Shown here: in pieces, positions 1 to 9,736 of the stretch
Position numbering within the stretch: the stretch's first letter is position 1
How the letters are laid out: the number at the start of each line of letters is the position of its first letter
From: Thalassobacillus devorans
GTDB lineage: Bacteria > Bacillota > Bacilli > Bacillales > Halobacillaceae
DNA: 64,000 nucleotides
Assembly (NCBI RefSeq): GCF_900176565.1
Contig: NZ_FXEH01000006.1
Coordinates: forward strand, 1,674,001 to 1,738,000
Reading direction: 5' to 3'
Made by a program: the position numbers and the translations under genes
Notes under the pieces: generated by a model
The model's input: the letters and a program-made list of their open reading frames with translations, nothing else
Told to the model about the DNA's origin: nothing
Database searches by the model: none

Positions 1-364
1 ACATTAGTTCATACGATTGTAAAATAAAATCATATATAATACGAACATTGTTATACTTAAAATCTTCCCTCATTTCTAACCATTCTTGAAATAAAGCAGA
101 ATTGCTATATATTAGTTCATCCAAAAAATTACTGTTTAATACTTCTGTCCCATTAGAAGCATGAACCTCTTCAAGTTCGCTATTTCTAAAAAAATAAGCT
201 GTCATTACATTAGCTTCTCTTCGTATACTCGTTGTCTCTATATCGTTAAATTGAGTACCCATTTTTGAACCAAGCTCTATTATGTTAACCATTTTATCAA
301 GAAATGATTTGGAATTATTCGGTAGGAAATGTTCCAATTTATCCATGAATGCTTTCTTGTCCAC
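1..364 (-). CDS. Unknown protein, N-terminal 121 residues (runs off left edge)
   Basis: An open frame starts at a GTG (362-364), reads VDKKAFMDKLEHF..., and stays open to the window edge without a stop. A GGGAG ribosome binding site lies five bases before the GTG. The visible part is hydrophilic, with no membrane segment or motif I recognise. It begins 19 bases after the stop of the truncated recombinase, so the two were probably cotranscribed in a mobile element. A short Met-start form (residue 7) is possible. Function unknown. Confidence 0.6.
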   Translation of the reverse strand, partial: MDKKAFMDKLEHFLPNNSKSFLDKMVNIIELGSKMGTQFNDIETTSIRREANVMTAYFFRNSELEEVHASNGTEVLNSNFLDELIYSNSALFQEWLEMREDFKYNNVRIIYDFILQSYELM

Positions 365-383
365 AAAATCTCCCTCTTTTCTT

Positions 384-770
384 TTACAATAAACCTCTTA
401 AAGGGTCGTGTTCATCTAAAATTTCTTTTAGTTCATGCTGAAAATAACCAATGTACTGTCTAGTTACCTCTATTTTGGAATGCCTGGCAAGTAATTGTAT
501 CTCCCTTAAATTTGCTTTATTCATCAACAACCTTTTAATAAATACGTTTCTCATAGCATGTGGTGAAAAGTCCCCTTGAATACCTAAATCTTTTTTCAGT
601 CGCTTTATAAATAACTGGACTCCATTCCTTGTAATCCTTTTACCCTCCCGAGTGACAAAAACCGCTTCTGGTGCTTCTCTGAAGTGAGTCTCAACAAACC
701 CCTTTGCCCTATAGTAAAGCTTCTGAGAGTAACACAGAACTCCTCTAATGCTTAAACTACTAATGCTGGT
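384..770 (-). pseudogene. Tyrosine recombinase, C-terminal fragment
   Basis: This frame of about 128 codons is open between stops and has no plausible start codon near its 5' end. Its translation matches the C-terminal catalytic half of XerC/XerD-like integrases. It contains H-A-M-R (the HxxR motif), then L-A-R-H-S (second histidine) and Q-Y-I-G-Y with the candidate tyrosine nucleophile. The N-terminal DNA-binding domain and the first catalytic arginine are missing, so the gene is decayed. It lies downstream of an intact recombinase and upstream of the unknown partial gene. The alternative, a short functional C-terminal protein, is less likely because no start is visible. Confidence 0.7.
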
Positions 771-804
771 TCATTACAGTCAGCCTTCATATAATTAGAA
801 GCAT

Positions 805-831
805 TAAAAATGAAGCGGTATGAACCGCTTC
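805..831 (-). terminator. Terminator after the tyrosine recombinase
   Basis: The perfect 8-bp stem GAAGCGGT/ACCGCTTC with a 4-base loop is followed on the minus strand by ATTTTT. It sits 37 bases past the recombinase stop. Confidence 0.75.
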
Positions 832-867
832 ATATAAAATAATCCTGGTTTTAGAAAACCTTTTGTT

Positions 868-1779
868 TTACATATTCATTAATGGGGATGATTTAATGCT
901 ATTCTCCACAATTTGCTCGTCTTGTAGAGACTGTAAATATCTCTTAGTAATATTTATATTTTCATGACCGAGCAATCGACTTAACGAATAAACGTCTATA
1001 CCGTTCATTAACATCATTTGAGCATATGTGTGGCGTATCGTATGAGGTGATATACGTATGTCTCGAGTGATACCTGCACGCTCCCCAGCTACCTTCACAA
1101 CACGTTCTACAGCCTCTACGGTCAAAGGTTTGCCAGTGAATGATAAAAATAAATTATCATGTCCATTAAAATCATTTTTTAAATAATGCTCACGTATCCG
1201 ACGATACTTAAGCAGATATTTGTTGAGTGCTGGTGAAATGGCAATATAACGTTCTTTGTTTCCTTTTCCCACAATTTTTATTGTGGTAGCACCAATATTG
1301 GATTGCATAAGCTGGCATAATTCCAAGTTACGAATCCCCGTATCAGCCAACATCATAATAATCAACTTATTTCTTGCTTCAATGAATGTATTGGTTTTAA
1401 AAGCATTGACCATGTCACGTATTTCTTCAGGAGTAAAAGCATTGATAACAGGCTTGGATTCTTTTAGCCATTGAACCTTAGCAGTTGGGCTGAATTTCGG
1501 CATCAAATAACCTTCATCAATACAATAATTGATAAAACTTCTTACCGCTTTGAAGATATTGTTAATGTAAGTAGCTTTCCTGCCCTTTTTGGTCATATAC
1601 ATTCCATATTGCTTAATGTGAGTCGATTTTATTTCTTCAAGTTCAGTTATCCCAAATTCTGATTCAGCATACTTGAGAAATGCCATTAAGTTGGTCTTAT
1701 AACTTCGCTGTGTTCTAGTAGAGTATCCCTTAAACTCTAAATGAAATAAGTATTCTTTTAACAAGTCTTCAATAAACAA
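868..1779 (-). CDS. Tyrosine-type site-specific recombinase (XerC/D-like integrase)
   Basis: The 303-residue protein has the usual two-part layout: an N-terminal SAM-like core-binding domain (about residues 4-90) and a catalytic domain (about 112-290). All expected active-site residues are present: R150 in TGIRNLE, K172 in GKGNKER, H246 and R249 in SPHTIRH, H272 in LLGHENI, and nucleophile Y281 in TKRYLQ. It should cut and rejoin DNA through a 3'-phosphotyrosine. The start codon is TTG, 11 bases after GGGAG. It lies between yebC and a decayed second recombinase, so it is probably part of an inserted element, not the chromosomal XerC or XerD. A 9-bp inverted repeat lies about 100 bases upstream. 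The element type cannot be named from this window. Confidence 0.9.
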   Translation of the reverse strand: MFIEDLLKEYLFHLEFKGYSTRTQRSYKTNLMAFLKYAESEFGITELEEIKSTHIKQYGMYMTKKGRKATYINNIFKAVRSFINYCIDEGYLMPKFSPTAKVQWLKESKPVINAFTPEEIRDMVNAFKTNTFIEARNKLIIMMLADTGIRNLELCQLMQSNIGATTIKIVGKGNKERYIAISPALNKYLLKYRRIREHYLKNDFNGHDNLFLSFTGKPLTVEAVERVVKVAGERAGITRDIRISPHTIRHTYAQMMLMNGIDVYSLSRLLGHENINITKRYLQSLQDEQIVENSIKSSPLMNM

Positions 1780-1883
1780 AATGATACACGCTCCCTATAT
1801 TGAATTTACAATTTATTCAAGAGAACGTATATCACAGACAATTATGATTTAAGTTTTGACATATACCATAACTTGACGCATTT

Positions 1884-1912
1884 TTCTATTTCCAGTTTGC
1901 CCAGAAATAGAA
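1884..1912. repeat. 9-bp inverted repeat, candidate recombinase core site
   Basis: The arms TTCTATTTC (1884-1892) and GAAATAGAA (1904-1912) are perfect inverted copies separated by 11 bases. The geometry resembles a tyrosine-recombinase core site. It lies between yebC and the recombinase gene. It is not followed by a T-run on the minus strand, so it is not a good terminator for yebC. The att role is inference. Confidence 0.35.
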
Positions 1913-1934
1913 GCTATTATAATCAGGGATTATT

Positions 1935-2687
1935 TCAAGTTAGTTTTTCTAATACCTCTTCATCCGCTTCAAGGTTATGATAGATATCCTGTACATCATC
2001 ATTGTCTTCCAGCGTATCAATAAGATTCAACATCTTTTCGGTCTCTTTTTCACCAAGGGGTGTATAGGTTTGAGGGAACATGGAAATCTCGGCAGTTTCA
2101 AAGGTATAACCACTTTGTTCAAGCTTTTTCTTAACTTCTGAAAAGCTTTCCGGTTCCGTGTAAATCTCGAAGGTTTCTTCATTAGTTTCCAGCTCTTCTG
2201 CACCAGCTTCGATAACCTCGAGCATTAGATCGTCCTCTTCGACATTATGGGCGGAACGTTCAATAACGAGATAGCCTTTACGATCGAACATGTAAGAAAC
2301 ACAGCCATTCTCACCAAGATTGCCATCATTCTTATTAAATGCATGACGAACTTCGGCGGCTGTCCTGTTTTTATTATCCGTCAACACTTTAACCATGACG
2401 GCTGCTCCTCCAGGGCCATAACCTTCATAAGTCATCTCTTCATAGCTGACACCGTCAAGGTCGCCGGTAGCTTTTTTTATGGCCCGGTCAATGTTTTCAT
2501 TCGGCATATTGCTCGCTTTGGCTTTATCAACAGCCAGCCGGAGCGAGGGGTTCATTTCCGGATCCCCACCCCCCTCTTTAGCTGCCACGAATATTTCCCG
2601 TGCCATTTTCATGAATACTTTTCCGCGTTTAGCATCTTGCGCATTTTTACGTCTCTGGATATTTTTCCATTTAGAATGACCAGCCAT
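1935..2687 (-). CDS. yebC: YebC/PmpR family protein
   Basis: The 250-residue protein begins with the family signature [13 protein letters not shown] and ends in the acidic C-terminal domain typical of YebC/TACO1 proteins. The family is annotated as transcriptional regulators. More recent work links it to translation, helping ribosomes through difficult sequences such as proline runs. Which applies here cannot be seen. The start is supported by AGGAG eight bases before the ATG. B. subtilis YrbC lies in the same position beside coxA and safA. Downstream, where B. subtilis continues with other chromosomal genes, this genome has a recombinase instead. Confidence 0.93.
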   Translation of the reverse strand: MAGHSKWKNIQRRKNAQDAKRGKVFMKMAREIFVAAKEGGGDPEMNPSLRLAVDKAKASNMPNENIDRAIKKATGDLDGVSYEEMTYEGYGPGGAAVMVKVLTDNKNRTAAEVRHAFNKNDGNLGENGCVSYMFDRKGYLVIERSAHNVEEDDLMLEVIEAGAEELETNEETFEIYTEPESFSEVKKKLEQSGYTFETAEISMFPQTYTPLGEKETEKMLNLIDTLEDNDDVQDIYHNLEADEEVLEKLT

Positions 2688-2776
2688 TGGACATTCTCCT
2701 CTCCAACACGATAGTATCTAATTTCTTTTATTACTATATCATATTGGCAAGAATCATTGAAGAATGAGAAATGTCA

Positions 2777-3355
2777 TCAACTGTCATTATTCAGCTGGAA
2801 GCGCTCAATAAATTTGTTTATTTCCTCCCTCACTTTTTCCGGTGCTTTTTCAGCTCTCACTCTGGCATCAAGATCTTTCATTTCATCCCAATCACTATGG
2901 TTGATATGAATAACTACATCTCTTTCATCTGATACCTCTGCCACTTTATTTCTGACCTTATTCTTCAAGTCATGATCATTTTTGGCATGAGGAGTAGGCA
3001 CAACACCAACCAGGATACGACCATCGATAGCAATCGCCCTGGCCACCGATACTTGTGGTAATTCATTTACGGCACGTGTGACTTCCATTGATTTTTCGTT
3101 ATAGAAGTCATTATCATGGGCACGATTGCTAATATTATAGGTGGTGTCCCTCATATCCTCTTCCGCATCCCGTTTTATTTTATTAGGATCTCCACGTCGC
3201 AATTCTTCGCTATTTGTTTCTGAATTCCCCCGTTCTGTCGTTTCTAAAGGATCGTAGGTGTTGTTATTCCGGTCATTCTGACGAGTTTCCTGTGTGTTGC
3301 ACCCTGCCAGAACTAAAACTATAACAAAGGTACTTCCCACTAACTGTTTCCACAT
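2777..3355 (-). CDS. coxA: YhcN/YlaJ-family spore lipoprotein, CoxA-like
   Basis: The 192-residue protein has a lipoprotein signal with hydrophobic residues 5-18 and lipobox LAGC, Cys19 being the lipidated residue. A low-complexity Asn/Thr/Arg/Glu linker follows (about 20-70). The rest is a YhcN/YlaJ domain with the typical stretch VARAIAIDGRILVGV. Position between safA and yebC matches B. subtilis coxA, a spore cortex-associated protein, so orthology is likely, though sequence identity cannot be measured here. It should be exported and anchored in a membrane of the forming spore. Its ribosome binding site lies inside a hairpin (3356-3400). Confidence 0.75.
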   Translation of the reverse strand: MWKQLVGSTFVIVLVLAGCNTQETRQNDRNNNTYDPLETTERGNSETNSEELRRGDPNKIKRDAEEDMRDTTYNISNRAHDNDFYNEKSMEVTRAVNELPQVSVARAIAIDGRILVGVVPTPHAKNDHDLKNKVRNKVAEVSDERDVVIHINHSDWDEMKDLDARVRAEKAPEKVREEINKFIERFQLNNDS

Positions 3356-3400
3356 AAAAAAACCTCCTTTTCCTTTATGTTGGATTAAGGAGGTTTTTTT
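3356..3400 (-). promoter_or_regulatory. Hairpin enclosing the coxA-like ribosome binding site
   Basis: A perfect 14-bp inverted repeat (3356-3369 and 3387-3400, 17-base loop) separates nadE from the lipoprotein gene. On the minus strand the 3' arm is AAGGAGGTTTTTTT, running straight into the ATG. It therefore looks both like a nadE terminator and like a stem that hides the ribosome binding site. A TTGACA hexamer lies just upstream (about 3405-3410), without a clear -10. Confidence 0.6.
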
Positions 3401-3423
3401 AATCTGTCAAATTAACCCACTTT

Positions 3424-4173
3424 TCACATATCAAAAACGGGTGGTGCCGCCGCAAGCTGGCGTTTGTGAGCCGAGCGTCGATGTAAGGATTCAATGATTT
3501 CACGGTCTTTATCAGGGATTGGTTCTCCCTTTAAATGTTTGTCAATCATATCATAAGTGGTACCCATTTCATTCTCATCTGTTTGCCCTTCCCATAATCC
3601 GGCACTGGGCTTTTTATCAATAATTTCAGCAGGTACATTTAAATGACGGGCCATTTCGCGAACCTCGCCTTTAGTGTAATTCACTAACGGTACGAGGTCT
3701 ACTCCTCCGTCCCCATATTTAGTGAAATAACCAGTATACCATTCCGCTGCATTATCTGTTCCTACTACCAAATAACGATAGTTAGTCGCTAAGGTATATA
3801 ACGTACTCATTCTCAGGCGAGCACGAAGGTTAGCATCGGCGAGCTGTTCCTGTTCATGATTGAATGTTTGTTTATTCTGTAATTGTTTTTTTATTGCTGA
3901 GAACATTGTTTCATGGGTTTCCGTTAAATCAACGGTCATATGATCGATCTCACAAGCATCAATTACACCTTGAGCATAATTCTGATCACTTGGATTACTT
4001 TTACACGGCATAATCACCCCAAGTGAATGTTCCGGGCAGGCAAGTTTAATCAAGTTTGCCACAACCGCTGAATCAATACCTCCACTGACACCTACCAGAA
4101 GACCCTCTACATTTGCTTCCTTTACTTTTTGCTGAAGCCATTCAACAATGGCGTCTACATGTGCTTGCATCAT
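3424..4173 (-). CDS. nadE: NH3-dependent NAD+ synthetase
   Basis: NadE converts deamido-NAD+, ATP and ammonia to NAD+, the last step of NAD synthesis. The 249-residue protein has the N-type ATP pyrophosphatase loop SGGIDS (residues 30-35) and the family motif PSAGLWEGQTDE near the C-terminus. There is no N-terminal glutaminase domain, so ammonia is the expected donor. The length is slightly short of the 272-residue B. subtilis enzyme. AAAGGAG lies six bases before the first of two ATGs. In B. subtilis the nadABC genes lie beside safA; here nadE occupies the same neighbourhood, 27 bases after a CotS-type kinase gene. Confidence 0.9.
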   Translation of the reverse strand: MMQAHVDAIVEWLQQKVKEANVEGLLVGVSGGIDSAVVANLIKLACPEHSLGVIMPCKSNPSDQNYAQGVIDACEIDHMTVDLTETHETMFSAIKKQLQNKQTFNHEQEQLADANLRARLRMSTLYTLATNYRYLVVGTDNAAEWYTGYFTKYGDGGVDLVPLVNYTKGEVREMARHLNVPAEIIDKKPSAGLWEGQTDENEMGTTYDMIDKHLKGEPIPDKDREIIESLHRRSAHKRQLAAAPPVFDM

Positions 4174-4200
4174 TCTTTTCTCCTTTACAGCTATAATTAT

Positions 4201-5160
4201 TTATCTTAGCACATGCTGAACTTTTTCAACAAATTCCTTCCTGTCTTTCCAGGCAGCATGCAGCCAGTCAAGATGGCCTGCCAATTTCTGGTCTTGCCTC
4301 TTATATTTGCGGTAGACATAAAGCCACTCACGCATTAAATCACTTGGAACGAGAATCCCTTTCAACCACGCTTCTTTCCACTTGGTAGCATGAAAATAAA
4401 CAGTAAGCTCCTTTAATGAATGATGGGTATGGGGTAAAAACCTTTGACCTAACTGAATGTCGTCGTACAGTTCCGGTCCCATTTGTAAAAGGTCAAAATC
4501 AATCAGCTTCACTGAACCATCCCGCGTTCGGATGAAATTATGATGAGCAACATCACCATGCAGCCAAGTTTTTCGTTCCCAAGCATCTTCCTCAATGGCA
4601 GACCAGTTCAGACGCTCGAAGTCATCCAGTGTTTTGCTCGCAAATTGGTGAAGTTCCTGGAATAAAGTCCGATTCCCCCCATAGGAGAATGCCGGAAATG
4701 TTTTTTCGAACTGTTCCAGTCTTCGCTGGTATTTAATATAGAGTGGATTTTGAAGTAACAGTGGAGTTTCTATTCCCTCTGTGCTGGTATGAAAATCTTG
4801 CACTACTTTGCTTGCGGCTAACCGGTCACTTTTATAGGCAAAAAGCAGATGATCCCCTTTTAACCACTTAAACAATCCCCATTCGCCATCAGCATTAGAA
4901 ATGACCCAACTGCCATCAGGGTAAGAAAGAGGTTCTGCAGCATAAAGGCTTGCTTCTTTCCATTGTTCGAAAAAAGTATGTTGTTTTTCTAGTTTTTCAA
5001 GACTTTCATAACATTTCAGCGCATACTCATTTCCTTGGGATTTCACCCAATAGACATCCTGTTTAATCTTCTTGACATCTTCCACAGTCATTTCTTTTCT
5101 GCTTAAAAAAGGAAGAAGGCGATTCCATTTAGAATCGCCCTGGTACTTACTCCTCATCAT
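4201..5160 (-). CDS. CotS/YutH-family spore coat kinase-like protein
   Basis: The protein of about 319 residues has an aminoglycoside-phosphotransferase fold. The catalytic loop is LHGDVAHHN (about residues 201-208) and the metal-binding motif LIDFDLL (about 220-226), both with intact aspartates. Family members (CotS, CotI, YtaA, YutH, YsxE) sit in the spore coat; some phosphorylate coat proteins. The frame is open further upstream to 5229, but that would overlap safA by more than 80 bases. I chose the ATGATG at 5155-5160, which overlaps the safA stop by 14 bases and suggests translational coupling. No clear ribosome binding site is visible, so the start is uncertain. SafA is a plausible partner. 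Confidence 0.75.
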   Translation of the reverse strand: MMRSKYQGDSKWNRLLPFLSRKEMTVEDVKKIKQDVYWVKSQGNEYALKCYESLEKLEKQHTFFEQWKEASLYAAEPLSYPDGSWVISNADGEWGLFKWLKGDHLLFAYKSDRLAASKVVQDFHTSTEGIETPLLLQNPLYIKYQRRLEQFEKTFPAFSYGGNRTLFQELHQFASKTLDDFERLNWSAIEEDAWERKTWLHGDVAHHNFIRTRDGSVKLIDFDLLQMGPELYDDIQLGQRFLPHTHHSLKELTVYFHATKWKEAWLKGILVPSDLMREWLYVYRKYKRQDQKLAGHLDWLHAAWKDRKEFVEKVQHVLR

Positions 5161-6145
5161 CGTCAAAATCGTAAGAATACGGCATCTGACTTCCCATACC
5201 TCCTGGGAGTGGCTGGCCAGGTTGACCATAACCCATCTGTCCCATTTGCTGACCGCCCCAAGGCATCATTTGCTGGTAGGGAGCCATTCCATGCTGCATC
5301 TGAGGCATTCCCTGCATCTGAGGCATCATCTGGCCATGCTGCTGATATGGCATCGGCTGCTGCATACCGTAGCCTGGCATCATATGCGGAGGCATCTGGT
5401 GTCCCCACATCGGCATAGCTCCCGTTTTCCCTCCGCCACAACCACAGTCATCAGCCATTGGCATTTGCGGCGGCATGGCTGCAGATTCTTCATCATCCTG
5501 CATCCACATGCCCTGCACTTGAGGCATTGGGCCATGGTGATAAGCTCCTTTATAAGCACTTTCCATATCATCCTCACAATGAAAATCACTTTGAACCAAG
5601 TGACCTTGTGGCATTGGGGGACATGGCATCGGCGGGCAGAACACCGGGTAGTATCCAGGCGGACACAATGGCATTGGATGATGCATTGCCGGCTGAACCT
5701 GCGGCATTTCTTTTACTGACTCCGGTGATTCCTCTTTGACTTCTTCTTTCGGTGGTGCAGGAGGCTGGTAAGGCATCTGCGGCAAGTGGAAGGTCGTGTA
5801 GTAGTTTTGCAGCTGTTGTTCCATCATCGGCATTTGGATTGGCATCATTTGCTGCATCGGAGGCACCATCGGTTTTTCTTTCTCATCTTCTTTAACTTTC
5901 GGAATTGGTTTAGGGGCCTCCTTCTTATAAGGCACCTTTGGTGCTTCTTTTGGTTTTTCCTTTTGCATCGGTGCCTCTTTCTTCACTTGCTTTGTTCCCT
6001 GTGGTACTTTGATTTTCATCCCTGGCATAATCATATCAGGGTTGGATAACTGGGTATTCATTTGTTTCAGTTGTTCAAAATCAACTCCATACTTTTGAGC
6101 GATTTTCCACAACGTATCACCTTTCTGAACGATATGAATTCTCAC
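5147..6145 (-). CDS. safA: Spore coat morphogenetic protein SafA
   Basis: SafA organises the inner coat. Its N-terminal LysM domain (about residues 1-50, IHIVQKGDTLWKIAQKYGV...) binds cortex peptidoglycan. A Lys/Pro/Glu-rich linker follows (about 50-110). The rest is a long low-complexity region rich in Met, Gln, Pro and Gly, with a CGCGGG cluster and a DDDEE end. The start is GTG at 6143-6145: AAAGGAGC lies seven bases upstream, and the family begins exactly there. The upstream in-frame ATG (6199) has no binding site. Length 332 residues, near B. subtilis SafA (387). Many internal Met codons leave room for the internally initiated short form known in B. subtilis. Confidence 0.88.
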   Translation of the reverse strand: MRIHIVQKGDTLWKIAQKYGVDFEQLKQMNTQLSNPDMIMPGMKIKVPQGTKQVKKEAPMQKEKPKEAPKVPYKKEAPKPIPKVKEDEKEKPMVPPMQQMMPIQMPMMEQQLQNYYTTFHLPQMPYQPPAPPKEEVKEESPESVKEMPQVQPAMHHPMPLCPPGYYPVFCPPMPCPPMPQGHLVQSDFHCEDDMESAYKGAYHHGPMPQVQGMWMQDDEESAAMPPQMPMADDCGCGGGKTGAMPMWGHQMPPHMMPGYGMQQPMPYQQHGQMMPQMQGMPQMQHGMAPYQQMMPWGGQQMGQMGYGQPGQPLPGGMGSQMPYSYDFDDDEE

Positions 6146-6320
6146 TTTAGTAGCTCCTTTCTTTATACAAATCAAACGATTTGAACAAGAAATCTTCATA
6201 ACAACTTATGCACAGGATGGGAAAAGTTGATGAAAAAGCCTAAACTTTTTTAAACAAGTTTCACTCATATCTATTCAGCCGGGCGTATATCCGTTACCAA
6301 ATCAAATAATTCAGGCATAC

Positions 6321-6355
6321 AAAAAACCGGATCACGGCTATTCGTGATCCGGTTA
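6321..6355 (-). terminator. pheA terminator
   Basis: A 12-bp stem AACCGGATCACG/CGTGATCCGGTT with a 6-base loop is followed by TTTTTT on the minus strand, just after the pheA stop. The 175 bases between it and safA hold no gene; the safA promoter must lie there but I cannot assign it. Confidence 0.9.
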
Positions 6356-6359
6356 ATTT

Positions 6360-7259
6360 TTATTCCGCTGCCTGAAGGTCTGGCGTAGAAACATTCAACT
6401 CAAAGCTTGGATAAGTTCCTAACAGTTTCAATGAACATCCTAAGGCCTCAAGTTCTGCCTCCACTCCCGGAAACAGCACTTGGTCATAGGGCTGATCGAT
6501 ATCAATCAAGAAAAAATAATTTCCCAGACCCGTTTTCATTGGCCTGGATTCTATTTTGGATAAGTTCATTTTTCTCCAGGCAAACGCAGCGAGTACTTGA
6601 TGAAGCGCACCAGCATAATCTTTCGGCAACGTCACCATTACCATCGTTTTTTGTTTGGTCGGTACATGATCGCGAATCTTTAGTGTCTTCGGCTGCTTTT
6701 GAACCACAACAAAACGGGTATGGTTATTAGCATAGTCATGGATATCATGCTGTAAGATAGTCAATCCATTTTGTTCGGCAGCCAAATGATTACCTATAGC
6801 TGCTATCGGTTTATCAGATTCGGCGACTATTTCTGCTGCTCTCCCTGTCGAAGATGTATAGCAGAGTTCTGCCCCTGGATAGTGTTTATGCAAATATTGA
6901 TGACACTGGGCAATTGCATGACTGTGCGAATACACCTCGATGATCCTGTCCTTGTCCGGGTTATAATCACCCCGGACGAGGAGGTGCTGTTTTATTGGGA
7001 CAGTCATCTCAGCAACAATCGGCAAGTCGACATGGTGGGTCAAATAATCAATCGTTAAATGAACAGACCCTTCAATTGCATTTTCTATTGGAACTACTCC
7101 GGTATCTATTTCTCCTGCCTCCACGGCATCCAGGCATGCCGGAATCGTCTCATAGCTTGTGAATTCCCCTTCCTTGAACAAGGCATCCACCGCCATTTTT
7201 GTAAAAGTTCCTCTTGGCCCTAAATATCCAATCTTTTGGTTATGTTCAGATTCTGGCAT
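6360..7259 (-). CDS. pheA: Prephenate dehydratase
   Basis: PheA converts prephenate to phenylpyruvate in phenylalanine synthesis, in the cytoplasm. The 299-residue protein starts with GYLGPRGTFT and carries the catalytic TRF motif (181-183) at the end of the dehydratase domain. A C-terminal ACT domain includes ESRP (237-240), the phenylalanine-binding motif that gives feedback inhibition. There is no chorismate mutase domain, as in other Bacillaceae. It follows pheB by 21 bases and ends at a strong terminator, closing the spo0B-obg-pheB-pheA cluster. Confidence 0.95.
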   Translation of the reverse strand: MPESEHNQKIGYLGPRGTFTKMAVDALFKEGEFTSYETIPACLDAVEAGEIDTGVVPIENAIEGSVHLTIDYLTHHVDLPIVAEMTVPIKQHLLVRGDYNPDKDRIIEVYSHSHAIAQCHQYLHKHYPGAELCYTSSTGRAAEIVAESDKPIAAIGNHLAAEQNGLTILQHDIHDYANNHTRFVVVQKQPKTLKIRDHVPTKQKTMVMVTLPKDYAGALHQVLAAFAWRKMNLSKIESRPMKTGLGNYFFLIDIDQPYDQVLFPGVEAELEALGCSLKLLGTYPSFELNVSTPDLQAAE

Positions 7260-7280
7260 GTCTTTTTTTCCTCCTTGCTG

Positions 7281-7730
7281 TTATGCTCCTGTACTTAATA
7301 GATCAACACGATTGATAAAATCCACCTTTTTTAACCTTTGAATCAATTCATCGATCGAGATTGTCATCCCTGCTGTATTCAGCGATAAAGTGACATTCGC
7401 TTTTCCCTGTAATGGGATGGTTTGATGAATGGTAAGCACATTACACCCTGCCTTCGCAACCGCTGCCAACAGCTTGGATAAAGAACCTTTCCTGTCTTCC
7501 AAGTGAAAAAAAAGGGTGATCATTTGTTCTTTTACCATTTCTTGAAATGGGTAGACAGCATCACGGTATTTATAAAAGGCGCTTCTCGATAGATCGACCT
7601 TCTGAACGGCTTCAAAGATTGACTCGACACTGCCTTTTTCAAGCAATGACTTGGCTTCAATCGTCTTTTTCATAGCCTCTGGCAAAACGTCACTTCTGAC
7701 AAGATAAAAGTGTTCTTTTTTCTCCCCCAT
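7281..7730 (-). CDS. pheB: ACT domain protein PheB
   Basis: The 149-residue protein has the PheB N-terminal segment ([16 protein letters not shown]) and a C-terminal ACT domain (about residues 70-145), a small-ligand binding fold often sensing amino acids. Its exact role is not settled. It was once listed as a chorismate mutase, which the sequence does not support. It sits between obg and pheA as in B. subtilis, so a regulatory role in phenylalanine synthesis is a reasonable guess. Confidence 0.88.
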   Translation of the reverse strand: MGEKKEHFYLVRSDVLPEAMKKTIEAKSLLEKGSVESIFEAVQKVDLSRSAFYKYRDAVYPFQEMVKEQMITLFFHLEDRKGSLSKLLAAVAKAGCNVLTIHQTIPLQGKANVTLSLNTAGMTISIDELIQRLKKVDFINRVDLLSTGA

Positions 7731-7783
7731 TTACATCCCCCTTTTCTACAGCGTCTCTTGCGCTTCTCAGGGTACTACCTCAT

Positions 7784-9612
<1,829 letters not shown>

Positions 9613-9648
9613 GAAAGCCCCTCCCGTTCCTGATAACGTAATAAAAGA

Positions 9649-9657
9649 ATTATAGCA
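9649..9657 (-). promoter_or_regulatory. Extended -10 promoter for spo0B-obg
   Basis: The minus strand reads TGCTATAAT 37 bases upstream of the spo0B start, a perfect -10 with the TGn extension. No good -35 is seen. It fits independent transcription of spo0B-obg-pheBA after the rpmA terminator. Confidence 0.55.
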
Positions 9658-9736
9658 AAAATCAACAGCAAAGGCGACCGCCCCGAGCCGTATGCACTTG
9701 AAATAATTCTGCGAAATCTGGTTATTCAATTACAGT

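Noticed and set aside
1795-1825. TTGAAT/ATTCAA inverted repeat upstream of the recombinase as an operator
   Set aside because: AT-rich 6-bp arms are expected by chance, and there is no further support.
5072-5739. Long plus-strand and alternate minus-strand frames across safA
   Set aside because: They are shadows of the low-complexity Met/Pro/Gln codons of SafA, with His/Leu- or Ala-rich translations and no start signals.
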